Source: Dryocosmus kuriphilus (lineage: Eukaryota; Arthropoda; Insecta; Hymenoptera; Cynipidae). Taken from it: 64,000 bases of DNA. A model generated the notes under the pieces. The model ran no database searches and had not been told where the DNA came from. It saw only the letters and a list, made by a program, of their open reading frames with translations. The stretch lies in the NCBI GenBank assembly GCA_038277395.1, contig CM076196.1, positions 79,292,286 through 79,356,285 of the forward strand, written 5' to 3'. The position numbers and the translations under genes are program-made. Shown here in pieces: positions 22,381 through 33,233 of the stretch (the first letter of the stretch is position 1; every line of letters begins with the position of its first letter).

Positions 22381-24891
22381 AATCAGTTTTTTCTATTTTT
22401 TTTAACTTTGAAAATTTTAAAAATCATATAACTTTTTTAATTTTCATCAAAATTAGAAATTCAATTTGGATAATTTGAAAGCCTTTTTGTCGTGTACCAA
22501 AAACTTGAATAAAAATTTCAAAAACTCATAAAAAAATTTGTTTTAAATTTTGAAAAAGCTCTAACTTTTTTAATTCTGGTCTAACCAAAAAACTTAACTG
22601 AGATATTTTTAAAATATATTTGATATCTAGTGAAAACTTTTTATGAAATTTCCTGATGTATCAGAAAATTATTTTATTCTATTTTTTGAAAATTTTCAAA
22701 ATTTTCAAAAGTATATAACTTTTCCAATTTTTATCGAAATAAAAAATTTCATTAAGATAATTTGCAAATATTTCACCCGTCTTTGAGAAACATTCACAAA
22801 AATTTTTGAAACTTGAAAAAATTTTTTTTTCAAATTATGAAAATGTTCTAAATTCTTGTATTTTTGTTGAAAACAGTGTCGTCCTATATACATTAAGATT
22901 AGGCACATATCGACCAATCAACATCGAAACGCGCGAGTATACTGCACTGTTCATTTGATTTAAAAAATTTTTTTTGACAAAGTTAGGAATATTTAAATTT
23001 TATAAATCTGATGACGCCGACTACTAAAAAGAGATATCGATCTTTAGAGTATGATATTATTTAAAGTAATAGAGTATTTAAGTTTTTCGTCTTGAATCTG
23101 ATAGAACTTTTAGTTTTCTTTGGAAATGTATAGGAAAATTCTAAAAAACTTCAAAATTAACAAAATGGTGTCAATTTTTCTGAAAATGCTGAAAGATAAT
23201 TAACTCAAAAATCCCAGCTGTTTTCTACTCTAAATTGTACTAATTATGGTAAATATCACTTTGTAACATTTCATCGTGAGCCGGCGCGTTCAAATAAGTG
23301 AAGGACAATTTTTTATCTGACAAACAAAAATTTACGTTTTTTTAAAAGAATTTCTAAAAATAAGTCAGTGGACAATATTTCTAACGCATTGTTTTTCGAA
23401 GACACTCAAAAAGACATTTCTAATTTATACTTAATTTGACTTAAATTGTTTACTTTTCATTATTCTTTCACAAAAATGCCTTACTAACCATATAATGACA
23501 TCACTTTACGACCCTTTTAGGGGAATAATTTTGTTCTTTTGACTTTTTTCGTATCTTGAGCCGTTTCTGTAAATTTTTTTTTTCATTTTTCCGAGAAAAA
23601 ATAATGTTCCCTCAAATATAGTAAACAAAATTATAAACAAGAAGAAAAAGTTAAATACCGTGTGTCTTAGTTCAAACAATACCACACTTAAAAAAAAAAA
23701 CTACCAAATTTTTATATTAATCTACGTCATTAGCCTTAGAAATTTAAATATTCATAATTTTATGAAAACTTTTTATAACAAACTGCTAAAATAAGAATTG
23801 TTTCATTTCCTTTGAAAAAGAACATATTTCGTCGTCCACCGTCTGCTTGACTTTATGATTGACCATTACACGACTGATATGAAATGATTCAGTCAGATTT
23901 TTCATATTTGATGACTATTATCAAAAAGTAAAAACAAAGATCTGTTGTTAGTTCAACTAATAAAATGTTAATTAACATTGATTTACATGAACTTATCAAA
24001 CTTTTTTTGTCAACTATTTTTTTAAAAAAGTTCACCTTTTTTAACTGCAATAGGTCCTATGGCGTGATAAATGAAATCATTCTTAAGAATATTATTGTTC
24101 TAGTTTTCATCAACTTGAGTTGGCAGTAATACAATTTAAAAATATACATTTGAATAATTTAATTTTAAATTATATAAATTGTGACGGTTTATAATTCGAG
24201 TTTAGTTTTAAGAAAATTTTAAATGAAAATTTTAATTTTCGAATTGAATGTAGACAATTTAAAAAGTTTATGGGTATGATTAACAAAAAGTTGACCATTT
24301 TAGACAAAGAGATTTTCGAGAAATAAAGACTTTCCAATCCGGCCAAAATATTTTTTTTTAAATTGAGTCTAAACCTATAGAGTATGAAAAATGTATATTG
24401 TATATGTGATAAATATGCATTTTAAACCGAAATAGTCCTAACCTGAAGTGGCGTGACAAGACATTTGGGCATGATAAAAAATAATAATTTCAAAAACCTT
24501 TTTAAAATACATGAAGACACGTAAAAATACTTTAAAATGTAGGGAGAAAAAACTATTCTCAAGATTTATTTAATTTTAACTTCGGCGTTTTAGACTATCT
24601 TATTTTATAGAATAATAAATTAATATATGGAGCGTGACAGGAAATTTCATCAAAGGCCGTGGCTACGGGTACCGAAATTTCGGTACAGATAGTCGGATTC
24701 TTTCGCTACGAATAAAGTTGAAAAGGGCGAAAGGGGCTATTTGTACCGAAATTTCGGTGTAAATAGACACATTTTTTTAGGTATGCGAAGATACTCCCTT
24801 TATCAAAAATATTATGCAAACATAGTGATCATTATTTACTTGTATTTGGAATCAACGTTAATAAATCGATTTTTACCCACACTAAAATCCT
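22381..24891. other. AT-rich decayed repeats, no gene
   Basis: At 22380-22850 a loose ~300-bp module recurs (ATATAACTTTT..AATTTT.ATC.AAAT then TTGAAACTT..AAAAATTT), so this is old repeat DNA. Beyond 22900 the sequence is unique-looking, A/T-rich, with no protein motif. Two copies of a 15-16-bp palindrome lie at 24670-24758 (listed separately). Confidence 0.5.
24670..24758. repeat. Two copies of the palindrome TACCGAAATTTCGGTA
   Basis: TACCGAAATTTCGGTA lies at 24670-24685 and TACCGAAATTTCGGT at 24744-24758. GGCTACGGG precedes the first and GGGGCTATTTG the second, which suggests that a ~74-bp unit was duplicated or that these are paired ends. Confidence 0.6.
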
Positions 24892-24973
24892 CGTATACGG
24901 GACCATTCACATATTACGTAAGCAAATTTGAGGGAAGAGATGGGGGATGCCAGATTCTTACGATTGCTTGAAA

Positions 24974-25044
<71 letters not shown>

Positions 25045-25432
25045 GTAAAAATCTCGTAATATTTCTTAATTGTTTCTTAAAGGAAAATATTATTTCTAAT
25101 GCACTGAGTAGCACAAGTATTTCGACCTGACGATTATAGTCTCAATAATCCTAAATATACATGCTATATACGTGTCTAGCTGCTATACTTTTGCATTTAA
25201 TCCCACTGAGCCCAATTTGTTTATTGTTCACAAAAAGTGTATATAGTTTTACAATTTTTTACGATTTTTCCACGTATTTCTTACATTTTAGAAAAAGAAA
25301 AAATATAGTTGGTAATTGCATCAGAAAAAAATAGCAGGGAGGGGTCAAAAAATCTTATGCAAGCAAGGGGGGGAGGGTACTAACAAATTGCCAAGAAAAA
25401 AGCTTTTGTAATTGATGAATGGCCCCTATACG
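24892..25432. mobile_element. MITE with GGGACCATTCA ends and a giant G-run
   Basis: The left end reads CGGGACCATTCACATATTAC and the right end, reverse-complemented, GGGGCCATTCATCAATTAC. TATA lies next to both ends. The interior has the G-rich tracts (GGGATGCC, G70, GGGGGGGAGGG) typical of a common insect MITE family. It has no coding capacity. Confidence 0.65.
24974..25043 (+). repeat. Pure poly-G tract, 70 bases
   Basis: Seventy consecutive G residues with no interruption. The run lies within the MITE whose relatives usually carry short G-runs. Such a tract can form stacked G-quadruplexes and is prone to polymerase slippage and assembly error. Confidence 0.85.
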
Positions 25433-26391
25433 TAAAATTAACAATTTTAGCACGCATTATGAATAGTTTGAATAATTATTTTCGAATTTTATCCCAAAAC
25501 CACAATACCGCGTGACCCGAGTCGTGACCAGACAAAAAACTTGTGGAACAGATTTTGAAGTGAAATTAAAAGTCCTTAACTCTTAAAATATTAAAACTTC
25601 TTCTTGATTATTATGGTTTTCAACTCAATATAAGTGACATTTGTTTATTTCGAATATTAAAAATATTTGCTAATATTATTTAGCAATTTTTCATTTTAAA
25701 TTTGTAGTTTGGGACAGGTGCGTCACGAAACATTTTAGGTGCTTTTTTATTTATAATTTCTAAATTATGAAGTCGTCTAAAATTTTAAAATTTTACGACA
25801 CTGCGCTTTGATATAAATAATTTATTGACATATTTTTAGAAAAAATTTATTAATATCAAAGAAAAAGTGGGAAATGTCTGAGACTTAAAATGGTCAACTT
25901 TTTGGCAATTACCTTTATATTTTAAATCGAATGGAAATAAATTTGCTTAAAGTAAATGATTAATTCAAAGGTAGCGTAGGGTCCTGATATACATTACCTG
26001 ATTTACCTGATTTACTATACAATAATTGTGATTAAGATTGTAAATATTGTAACAAAGAAAAAGAGAAAAAGAATCTGCTAATTTTACAGTTATAACTGTT
26101 ATAACTCTGTTGTGAATCAACAATTATTTTCAGTACTATCAACAAGTTCAGCGGATTTATAGACATTTTTCGATACACTAGATCAAGAAAAACCCTTCGA
26201 CTTTAATGAATTCTTTTTATTTATTAGTAAAATGTTAATATACATGAATTTTATGCATTATACTTTTTAATTTTTTTTCTTGAAATAATACATTTAAGAA
26301 CAGTTTTCATATCAAAAACAGTTTTTTTTTTGTAAGTTTAAAGAAAGCTTAATGAAGTATATGATATGGAGAAAGAACCCCGCACTAAATA
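25433..26391. other. AT-rich DNA, nothing recognised
   Basis: No protein motif, inverted repeat boundary or RNA gene is visible. Homopolymer A and T runs are frequent. Confidence 0.55.
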
Positions 26392-27278
26392 CACTGAAAA
26401 GTTTTCCCGGTGAAATTATCTGGAACTTGGATATTTTGTAGTTTACGACCTCCCAAGCAAGAAATCTTTACGGCGAAACTTCAAATTATAAACTGTTTTT
26501 TGCCGGCGCGGCATCAAAGGCCGCATTTTCAAGCGGCATGCGTATATTTCGCAAGACTTCTTCCAGAGTGTTTATGAGCTGCTTAACATAAAGATAAAAG
26601 TTTTCTATTTCAGTTGTTATATAAATGTAACAAAAACATAATAAGAAAATGAGTTCTCTAATTATTCTAAACACTAAAAGTAGGAATTTTTTGTAACAGT
26701 TTGCATCTATAACTGTTCTAAAACCAAACCCTGCAGTCGCAAACGTTTTGTAACATTCGTTCCGTACCAAATGTTACAAATGAGTTTTACTAGACTCTGG
26801 AAAAACCAAGTTACACAATCTTAATGCAAGTTATAATGACGTTTGTAACAGTGCAGTTTTGTAGGAGTTACATAACACCATTAGAAAACTATTCCTATAC
26901 TCAGAGTTCTTCAATTAGTATTACGGTTAATGGATGCAAACTGTTACAAAACAATGCCTACTTTTAGTATTTAGAATAATTAGATAACTCATTTGCTTGT
27001 TATGTATCGTTATGTAACACTGTTACCTTCACGTTACATAATATTGTTGTTACATTTATGTAAGAACCGCAATAGAAAACTTTTATTTTTATGTTAAGCA
27101 GCACATAAAAAATGTGTTCGATGCACTCTGTAAGAAGTCTTGCGAAATATATATATGCATTACGCATGTCGCTTGAAAATTCGAACTTTGAAGCCTCGCC
27201 GGCAAAAAACTGTTAATAATTTGAAATTTCGCCGTAAGGATTTCTCGTTCGGGAGGTTGTAAACTACAAAATATCCTA

Positions 27279-28298
27279 CACGGAAAGAAAAGTATGTTTG
27301 AGCTAACTGTATATATGGATGCCTCACCCATTGTCTATTGAAGAATGCGTCCTGCCATATCTATGATTGAGGCACCCATTGTCGTTTGATGGCTGGGATA
27401 TTGATGTGTCAAGAAAACGCAATGGATGAGCCAAACATTGCAGTGGATTAGGCAACACGTAGACTCTGTATATCAGAACCATTGCAATAGTTTAATTAAC
27501 TAAAAGCATGGTTATGCTAGGAAAATCTATATTTTTGTGGCACCTAAAGTTATAGAAAAACGGGTAATAATAATAATAATAATAATAATGCACTACAATA
27601 AAAATACGTGTAATAATTAAAGAATAAAGATAATTTATTAAACATTCATTTTATGCATTATTTACAGAAACATTTTTGATATAAAAAAAAACACCCTAAA
27701 ACATAACCTAAAATTTATAATAAAAAATATAATTTAAGGAATATTTATACTAAAATTTTACAATAACCTAAAACTACGACATAACCTAAATTTATAATAA
27801 GAACTATTACAATTGTGATTGACGCACTGGTGACATTGTTTCACAACGAACAAAATAAACTTACCTGTGAATTTAGCGATGTAATGGCTGTATTCGATTT
27901 TTGTGAGGAAGCTCCGGCATTCCTCCTCCATTTCAGTTTTGTTGTTTTCAATTTTTTTCACAAAAGACACTATCAATATCACCTTCAAACACACTAACAA
28001 CTAGAACACTAAATTTGCAAAACGTCTCGATTCTAACCTCACAACGACGCAACGCGTGACGTGGGTGAGTGAGGGACGCTTTCATAGAGGGCGCTGTCTT
28101 GCTAATGGACAAAGCAAGCTCAGCTATGGATGAAGCATCTATGTATTGGATAACCAAGCAAGAATAGTTCAAACATCCATTTCGTTTTGAAACAGCAGCT
28201 TGTCGAAACGTTCACTCATCCATTGCAATTGGTGTCACATTAATCGTACACGCATCAATATTTCTATGGATAGTCCTCGCATACTATTTCTTTCCGTG
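27279..28298. mobile_element. CAC...GTG TIR element, 1,020 bp, TA duplication
   Basis: The ends are CACGGAAAGAAAAGTATG and, reverse-complemented, CACGGAAAGAAATAGTATG. TA lies at 27277-27278 and 28299-28300. Removing the element and one TA restores the arm sequence seen in inverted form on the left (ATATCC..AGT..CTCCA..AATTTCAC). Subterminal words such as ATGGATG and CCATTG recur near both ends. It contains a candidate first exon on the minus strand. Confidence 0.8.
27865..27931 (-). CDS. Candidate first coding exon, SAM-like N-terminus
   Basis: On the minus strand an ATG at 27931-27929 opens MEEECRSFLTKIEYSHYIAK followed by FT, then a consensus 5' splice site (CACAG|GTAAGT, donor bases 27864-27859). 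The exon is 67 bases, 22 codons plus one. The pattern FL..I.YSHYI.KFT resembles helices 1-2 of SAM-type domains in insect proteins (FL..W.L..Y...F). Upstream is a plausible leader with no in-frame start. No following exon could be found inside the element, so the gene is probably truncated or uses a distant exon. Its location inside a TIR element suggests that it belongs to the parent transposon's gene. The domain call is inference from pattern only. Confidence 0.4.
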
Positions 28299-28339
28299 TA
28301 AGTAGCTCCAAACAATTTCACAGGGACCACTTTTCAATG

Positions 28340-28756
28340 TATTTAGTCTGAGATATGAACGAAATGTGTGTAAAATAAATTCTATGAAACTGTTTGATAT
28401 TCCTGAATTGAAAAACAGAATTTTGAAGGGTGTAACTTCGTGTAGGGCCTGGTGGCAAGGGGCACATTGTCCTTATTTCTGATGCATCGGTTCTTTTCGC
28501 CTTGAATTTTGCATTCACCCGGCAATAATAAGTATTCTTCTCACAAAGAAATGTAAACGAGCGTAGGAGTGAAGCCCGATGTTGGCGCGAGCCAGCCGTC
28601 GACTGCTAAAATCCGTAAAGGGACTCAATGCAAATTTTCGAAAGGGTTCCTAAGGTGAATGGGATCTTCAACGTGCGTGAATTTACTGAAATTTTATTAT
28701 CGTCATTTCACTCCGCCTCCTGCTGCAACGGTTCGAGTTGGTACGAAATCGAAAGG
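28340..28756. other. Unclassified DNA between two foldback elements
   Basis: GC-richer than its surroundings (for example GATGTTGGCGCGAGCC), with one 80-codon plus-strand frame that runs into the next element. No motif is recognised. Confidence 0.4.
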
Positions 28757-30879
28757 AGGTCTGTTAAGCTGGCAGAACCACTTTGTCAAATTGAAGTTTT
28801 TAACATTTCAATATTTAGTACTTATTTAGTGCTAATTTTGTACCATATTCACAAATGTTGTGCTCTTTGATTTTTGTTTAAAAAGCATGGCACCGCAGAC
28901 TTAACGTTAAGCTGGCATCACCACATCGAGAAATAGACGAACAATTATTTGTACCAAATTTATCAATGCGTGATTAATTAGTGCTCAATTAGTACTCTCA
29001 AACTACCCTATTGCGAAATTAATTGCCCTTTAATTTAAAAAAATATGACTATTACCGTTGACTCATAACCACATCCAGAAATAGAGGAACAATTAATTGT
29101 ATCACATTTATCACTGCGTAATTAATTAGTTCATTAGTGCTCACAAGCTACCCTATTGCGAAATTAATTGCCCTTTAATTTAAAAAATATGACTATTACC
29201 GTTAACTCATAACCACATCGAGAAATAGGCGAACAATTATTTGTACCAAATTTATCAATGCGTAATTAATTAGTGCTCAATTAGTGCTCTCAAACTACCC
29301 TATTGCGAAATTAATTGCCCCTTAATTTTTTTAAAAAATGACTGGTACCGCTGACTTAACGTTAAGCTGGCATGACCACATCGAGAAATAGACGAACAAT
29401 TAATTGTACCACATTTATCAATGCGTAATTAATTAGTGCTCTCAAACTACCCTATTGCGAAATTAATTGCCCTTTAATTTAAAAAATATGACTATTACCG
29501 TTGACAATTAATGGCAATTAATTTCGCAATAGGGTAGTTTAAGAGCACTAATTGAGCACTAATTAATTACGCATTGATAAATTTGGTACAAATAATTGTT
29601 CGTCTATTTCTCGATGTGGTCATGCCAGCTTAACGTTAAGTCAGCGGTACCAGTCATTTTAAAAAAAAATTAAGGTGCAATTAATTTCGCAATAGGGTAG
29701 TTTGAGAGCACTAATTGAGCAGCAATTAATTACGCAGTGATAAATGTGGTACAATTAATTGTTCCTCTATTTCTGGATGTGGTTATGAGTCAACGGTAAT
29801 AGTCATATATTTTTTAATTAAAGGGCAATTAATTTTGCAATAGGGTAGTTTGAGAGCACTAATTGAGCACTAATTAATTACGCATTGATAAATTTGGTAC
29901 AAATAATTGTTCGTCTATTTCTCGATGTGGTCATGCCAGCTTAACGTTAAGTCAGCGGTACCAGTCATTTTAAAAAAAAATTAAGGTGCAATTAATTTCG
30001 CAATAGGGTAGTTTGAGAGCACTAATTGAGCAGCAATTAATTACGCAGTGATAAATGTGGTACAATTAATTGTTCCTCTATTTCTGGATGTGGTTATGAG
30101 TCAACGGTAATAGTCATATATTTTTTAATTAAAGGGCAATTAATTTTGCAATAGGGTAGTTTGAGAGCACTAATTGAGCACTAATTAATTACGCATTGAT
30201 AAATTTGGTACAAATAATTGTTCGTCGATTTCTCGATGTGGTCATGCCAGCTTAACGTTAAGTCAGCGGTACCAGTCATTTTAAAAAAAAATTAAGGTGC
30301 AATTAATTTCGCAATAGGGTAGTTTGAGAGCACTAATTGAGCAGCAATTAATTACGCAGTGATAAATGTGGTACAATTAATTGTTCCTCTATTTCTGGAT
30401 GTGGTTATGAGTCAACGGTAATAGTCATATATTTTTTAATTAAAGGGCAATTAATTTTGCAATAGGGTAGTTTGAGAGCACTAATTAAGCACTAATTAAT
30501 TACGCATTGATAAATGTGGCACAATCAATTGTTCGTCTATTTCTCGATGTGGTCATGCCAGCTTAACGTTAATTCAGCGGTACTAGTCATTTTTTTTTTA
30601 AATTAAGGGGCAATTAATTTCGCAATAGGGTAGTTTGAGAGCACTAATTGAGCACTAATTAATCACGCATTGATAAATTTGGTACAAATAATGGCTCGTC
30701 TGTTTCTCGATGTGGTCATGCCAGCTTAACGTTAAGTCAGCGGTGCCATGCTTTTTTAACAAAAATCAAAGAGCACAAAGTTTCTGAATGTGGTACAAAA
30801 TTAGCACTAAATAAGCACTAAATATTGAAATGTTAAAAACTTTAATTTGACAAAGTGGTTCCGCCAGCTTAACAGACCT
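28757..30879. mobile_element. Foldback element with perfect 9-bp target duplication
   Basis: The left end AGGTCTGTTAAGCTGGC at 28757 and the reverse complement of the right end (to 30879) are identical for the first 17 bases and stay alike for about 100 bp. ATCGAAAGG flanks both sides exactly (28748-28756 and 30880-30888). The arms meet near 29505. Each arm is a series of alternating ~130-bp modules with TTAATTTCGCAATAGGGTAG, GAGCACTAATTGAGCAC, GGTACAAATAATTGTTCG and the palindrome GCTTAACGTTAAG. The right arm holds more modules than the left (about nine against five). No coding frame. A nine-base duplication is known for Drosophila Foldback and for MULEs. Confidence 0.85.
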
Positions 30880-30888
30880 ATCGAAAGG

Positions 30889-31548
30889 GAGTATGCAATA
30901 TAGTCTAAATCTAAATATAGAGAGCTTTCGTTTGCTTGTTTTTCACTTCTTCTTAAATCTAGGTTCTTTCCTCGGTCCTTTCTCTTCATCTTCCTTCTCA
31001 CTGTGCACTTCTCTAATGGTCGCGACAACACGGTGACTTCTCTCATGACACAGTTTTGATTGTTTATCGTCGTTTTGTTTCATGGCTGATTCAAAAACAC
31101 AATTTTGCATCATTCCATGCGTTCGCAAGAGCTAAAGTCAAATGATGGTAAATTTTCAACTATTTTACTATTATTATCACAGTGAATTCCAGTTGATCAA
31201 CCTGATACCGAAATTGGATCAAAATGAGATGCAAGGCTTTAATTTCTACTTCAGGATTTTGTGTTTGATCCGCAAATTGCGAATCAAAATTATGTGATTT
31301 TCGAATTTGCAAACCTATGTCATAAGTTACAATTTACAAACTTAAGACATGACTTCTATATGTTTTATCACCACCTAGCAATTTTCAAAAAATTTGTCAC
31401 CCCTCGACTGAAGAGTTTCATCGCTTTTTCTAGAAAATTAACCAGGAATTCAGGTGGAGCTGGACTAATGAATTACGCAAAGTTGGTGTGTGCGTAAATT
31501 GACACTTTGAGTGTTATAGAGTTGAATTACCTTTGAAGGTTAGTGAAC
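30889..31548. other. Unclassified DNA
   Basis: The pyrimidine-rich stretch at 30935-31010 gives K/E-rich minus-strand frames without a recognisable domain. The remainder is A/T-rich. Nothing else is supported. Confidence 0.4.
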
Positions 31549-32179
31549 AATTGAGCCCCCGGATCGTAAAACTCGCCGAGCGCTCGAACTCGAGAAAAAG
31601 TATTGTCCGCTGTGCTGATTTTGGACATAACTCGAATTTGAATTTTGATGACGGATCCTTGTAGATAATTTGATTGCGCATCTTTTTCTCCTAAGAAACA
31701 TAGTTTTATCTCTTACGGTTTTTGAAATATTTACAAAAAACTCGTTTTTTGAGAATTGAAATTTTCAATCTTTTTTTCACTTCAACTCGCTCTAAATAAG
31801 TCAATTTTCAATATTTCTTGATGAAATTTGCAGGAGATATAAGGCAATAATGTCCTGAAAAGTACAAACAATGAAAAAGCTGAATTTTGTTACTAGGAAA
31901 ATAGTTTTTAATTGTTATGTAAGGAATTGCAAGAAACATGGATAAATATTTTCAAACACTTCGGGAGTCGAACGAATTTTAAGAAAACGAAAAGTTTCAG
32001 CGACAAATTTTTTCATTAAGATCTGTACTAGTTTTTTGGAAATGGATTTCTCACGCGTAAGCTGCAGCGATATAAACAGACGTGAGACTATAGAGACTAC
32101 AGAGACTATATTCAAACTGATCGGTATTTGTTTATACTGCATACTTTTATATGTAGTTCATTTACGATATTTGATGTAG

Positions 32180-32308
32180 ATGTTGATCACAGCAATGGAT
32201 GTTAAAACGCTGATAAAATATTTAAGCCCTAAAGGAAAGGAGTTTTTTGATGCTTTTTTCGAACATGCTTCTGTGAAAGTACCCACTAAAAAGGCTTTGA
32301 AGGAATAA
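32180..32308 (+). CDS. Small frame in the foldback core, function unknown
   Basis: A 42-codon frame starts MLITAMDVKTLIKYLSPKGK and continues EFFDAFFEHASVKVPTKK to a TAA at 32306-32308. Its composition looks protein-like and not like the surrounding A/T repeats. A second ATG lies at codon 6. It is the only coding-like stretch that is not duplicated in the arms. I do not recognise a domain. It may be the remnant of an internal exon of the parent transposon. Confidence 0.25.
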   Translation: MLITAMDVKTLIKYLSPKGKEFFDAFFEHASVKVPTKKALKE

Positions 32309-32685
32309 CGTGAGAAACTCAAATGTAAAGTAAATAAAATGCATATATTTATATTAAATATTCTGTGCCTTAATATGTCATATAAGCATTAAAAATATAA
32401 AAAATGTGATTATTTGTGTAATAAATCATTTATAATTTCTGGAAAGAAATTCAATATTTTAAAATCATTATTATTATTATTATTATTCAATTAATATTCA
32501 ATAACATTGGTAATAATTGTCTTGTTTACACTTAGGCTAAAATTATTGCTCCAATATCGTAAATAAACTACATATAAAAGTATGCAGTATAAACAAATAC
32601 CGATCAGTTTGAATATAGTCTCCGTAGTCTCTGTAGTCTCACGTCTGTTTATATCGCTGCAACATACGCGTGGGAAATCCATGGA

Positions 32686-32868
32686 TTGGCGCAGAAAAAC
32701 ATTAACCATTTGTTATCTACTTATTCGAATAAAGTAAAACTTTCCAAAAAACTAGTTCAGACTTTAGAGAAAAACTTTATCGCTGACACTTTTCGTTTTC
32801 TTAAAATTCGTTCGACTCCCGATGCGTTTGAAAATTTTTATCCATGTTTCTTGCAATTCCTTACATAA
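32686..32868 (+). other. Coding-like segment duplicated in both arms
   Basis: The plus-strand frame contains KKLVQTLEKNFIADTFRFLK followed by IRSTPDAFENFYPCFLQFLT. The left arm encodes the same pattern on the minus strand (31915-32142), as KKLVQILMKKFVAETFRFLK followed by IRSTPEVFENIYPCFLQFLT. About half the changes between the two are conservative. This suggests an inverted duplication of an exon-like sequence. No family was recognised. Confidence 0.3.
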
Positions 32869-33233
32869 AAAATAACAACTATTTTGCTAATAACAAAAGT
32901 CAACTTCTTCTTTTTTTGTAGCTTTGAAGACATATTGCCTTATATCGCCTGCAAATTTCATCAAGAAATATTGAAAATTGACGTATTTAGAGCGCGCGTT
33001 GAAGTGAAAAAAAGATTGAAAATTTCAATTCTCAAAAAACGAGTTTTTTGTAAATATTTCGAAAACCGTAAGAAACACAATTATTTTTCTTAAGACAAAA
33101 ACATGCACAATCAAATTATCTACAAGCATCAGTCATCAAAATTCAAATTCGAGTTATGTCCAAAATCAGCACTGCGGACAATAATTTCTCGAATTCGAGC
33201 GCTCGGCGAGTTCTACGATCCGGGGGCTCAATT

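Larger units (their letters stand above)
26392..28339. mobile_element. Palindromic CAC-type element hosting a second CAC element
   Basis: The ends are CACTGAAAAGTTTTCCCGG and, reverse-complemented, CATTGAAAAGTGGTCCCTG, flanked by TA on both sides. The arms (26392-26720; 26930-27278 plus 28299-28339) are inverted copies sharing TATTTTGTAGTTTACAACCTCC-type and GCCGGC.AAAAAAC words. The core has many TGTAAC/GTTACA words. The 27279-28298 element is inserted in the right arm; the left arm shows the uninterrupted target. Confidence 0.7.
31549..33233. mobile_element. Foldback element with ~600-bp arms and a small core
   Basis: The ends are AATTGAGCCCCCGGATCGTA and its inverse. The arms run about 31549-32180 and 32510-33233 and remain recognisable as inverted copies throughout, with single-base changes and a few indels. 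The core (about 32180-32500) is unpaired and holds a 42-codon frame. Both arms encode the same peptide pattern, on opposite strands. No target duplication was identified. Confidence 0.75.

Noticed and set aside
22705..22917. Frames in the 22.2-22.9 kb A/T-rich area
   Set aside because: They lie in loosely repeated AT-rich modules and contain only K/F/I/N-rich sequence.
24914..25114. Minus-strand frame with a long proline run
   Set aside because: It is the translation of the poly-G tract inside a MITE; proline comes from CCC codons and no domain is present.
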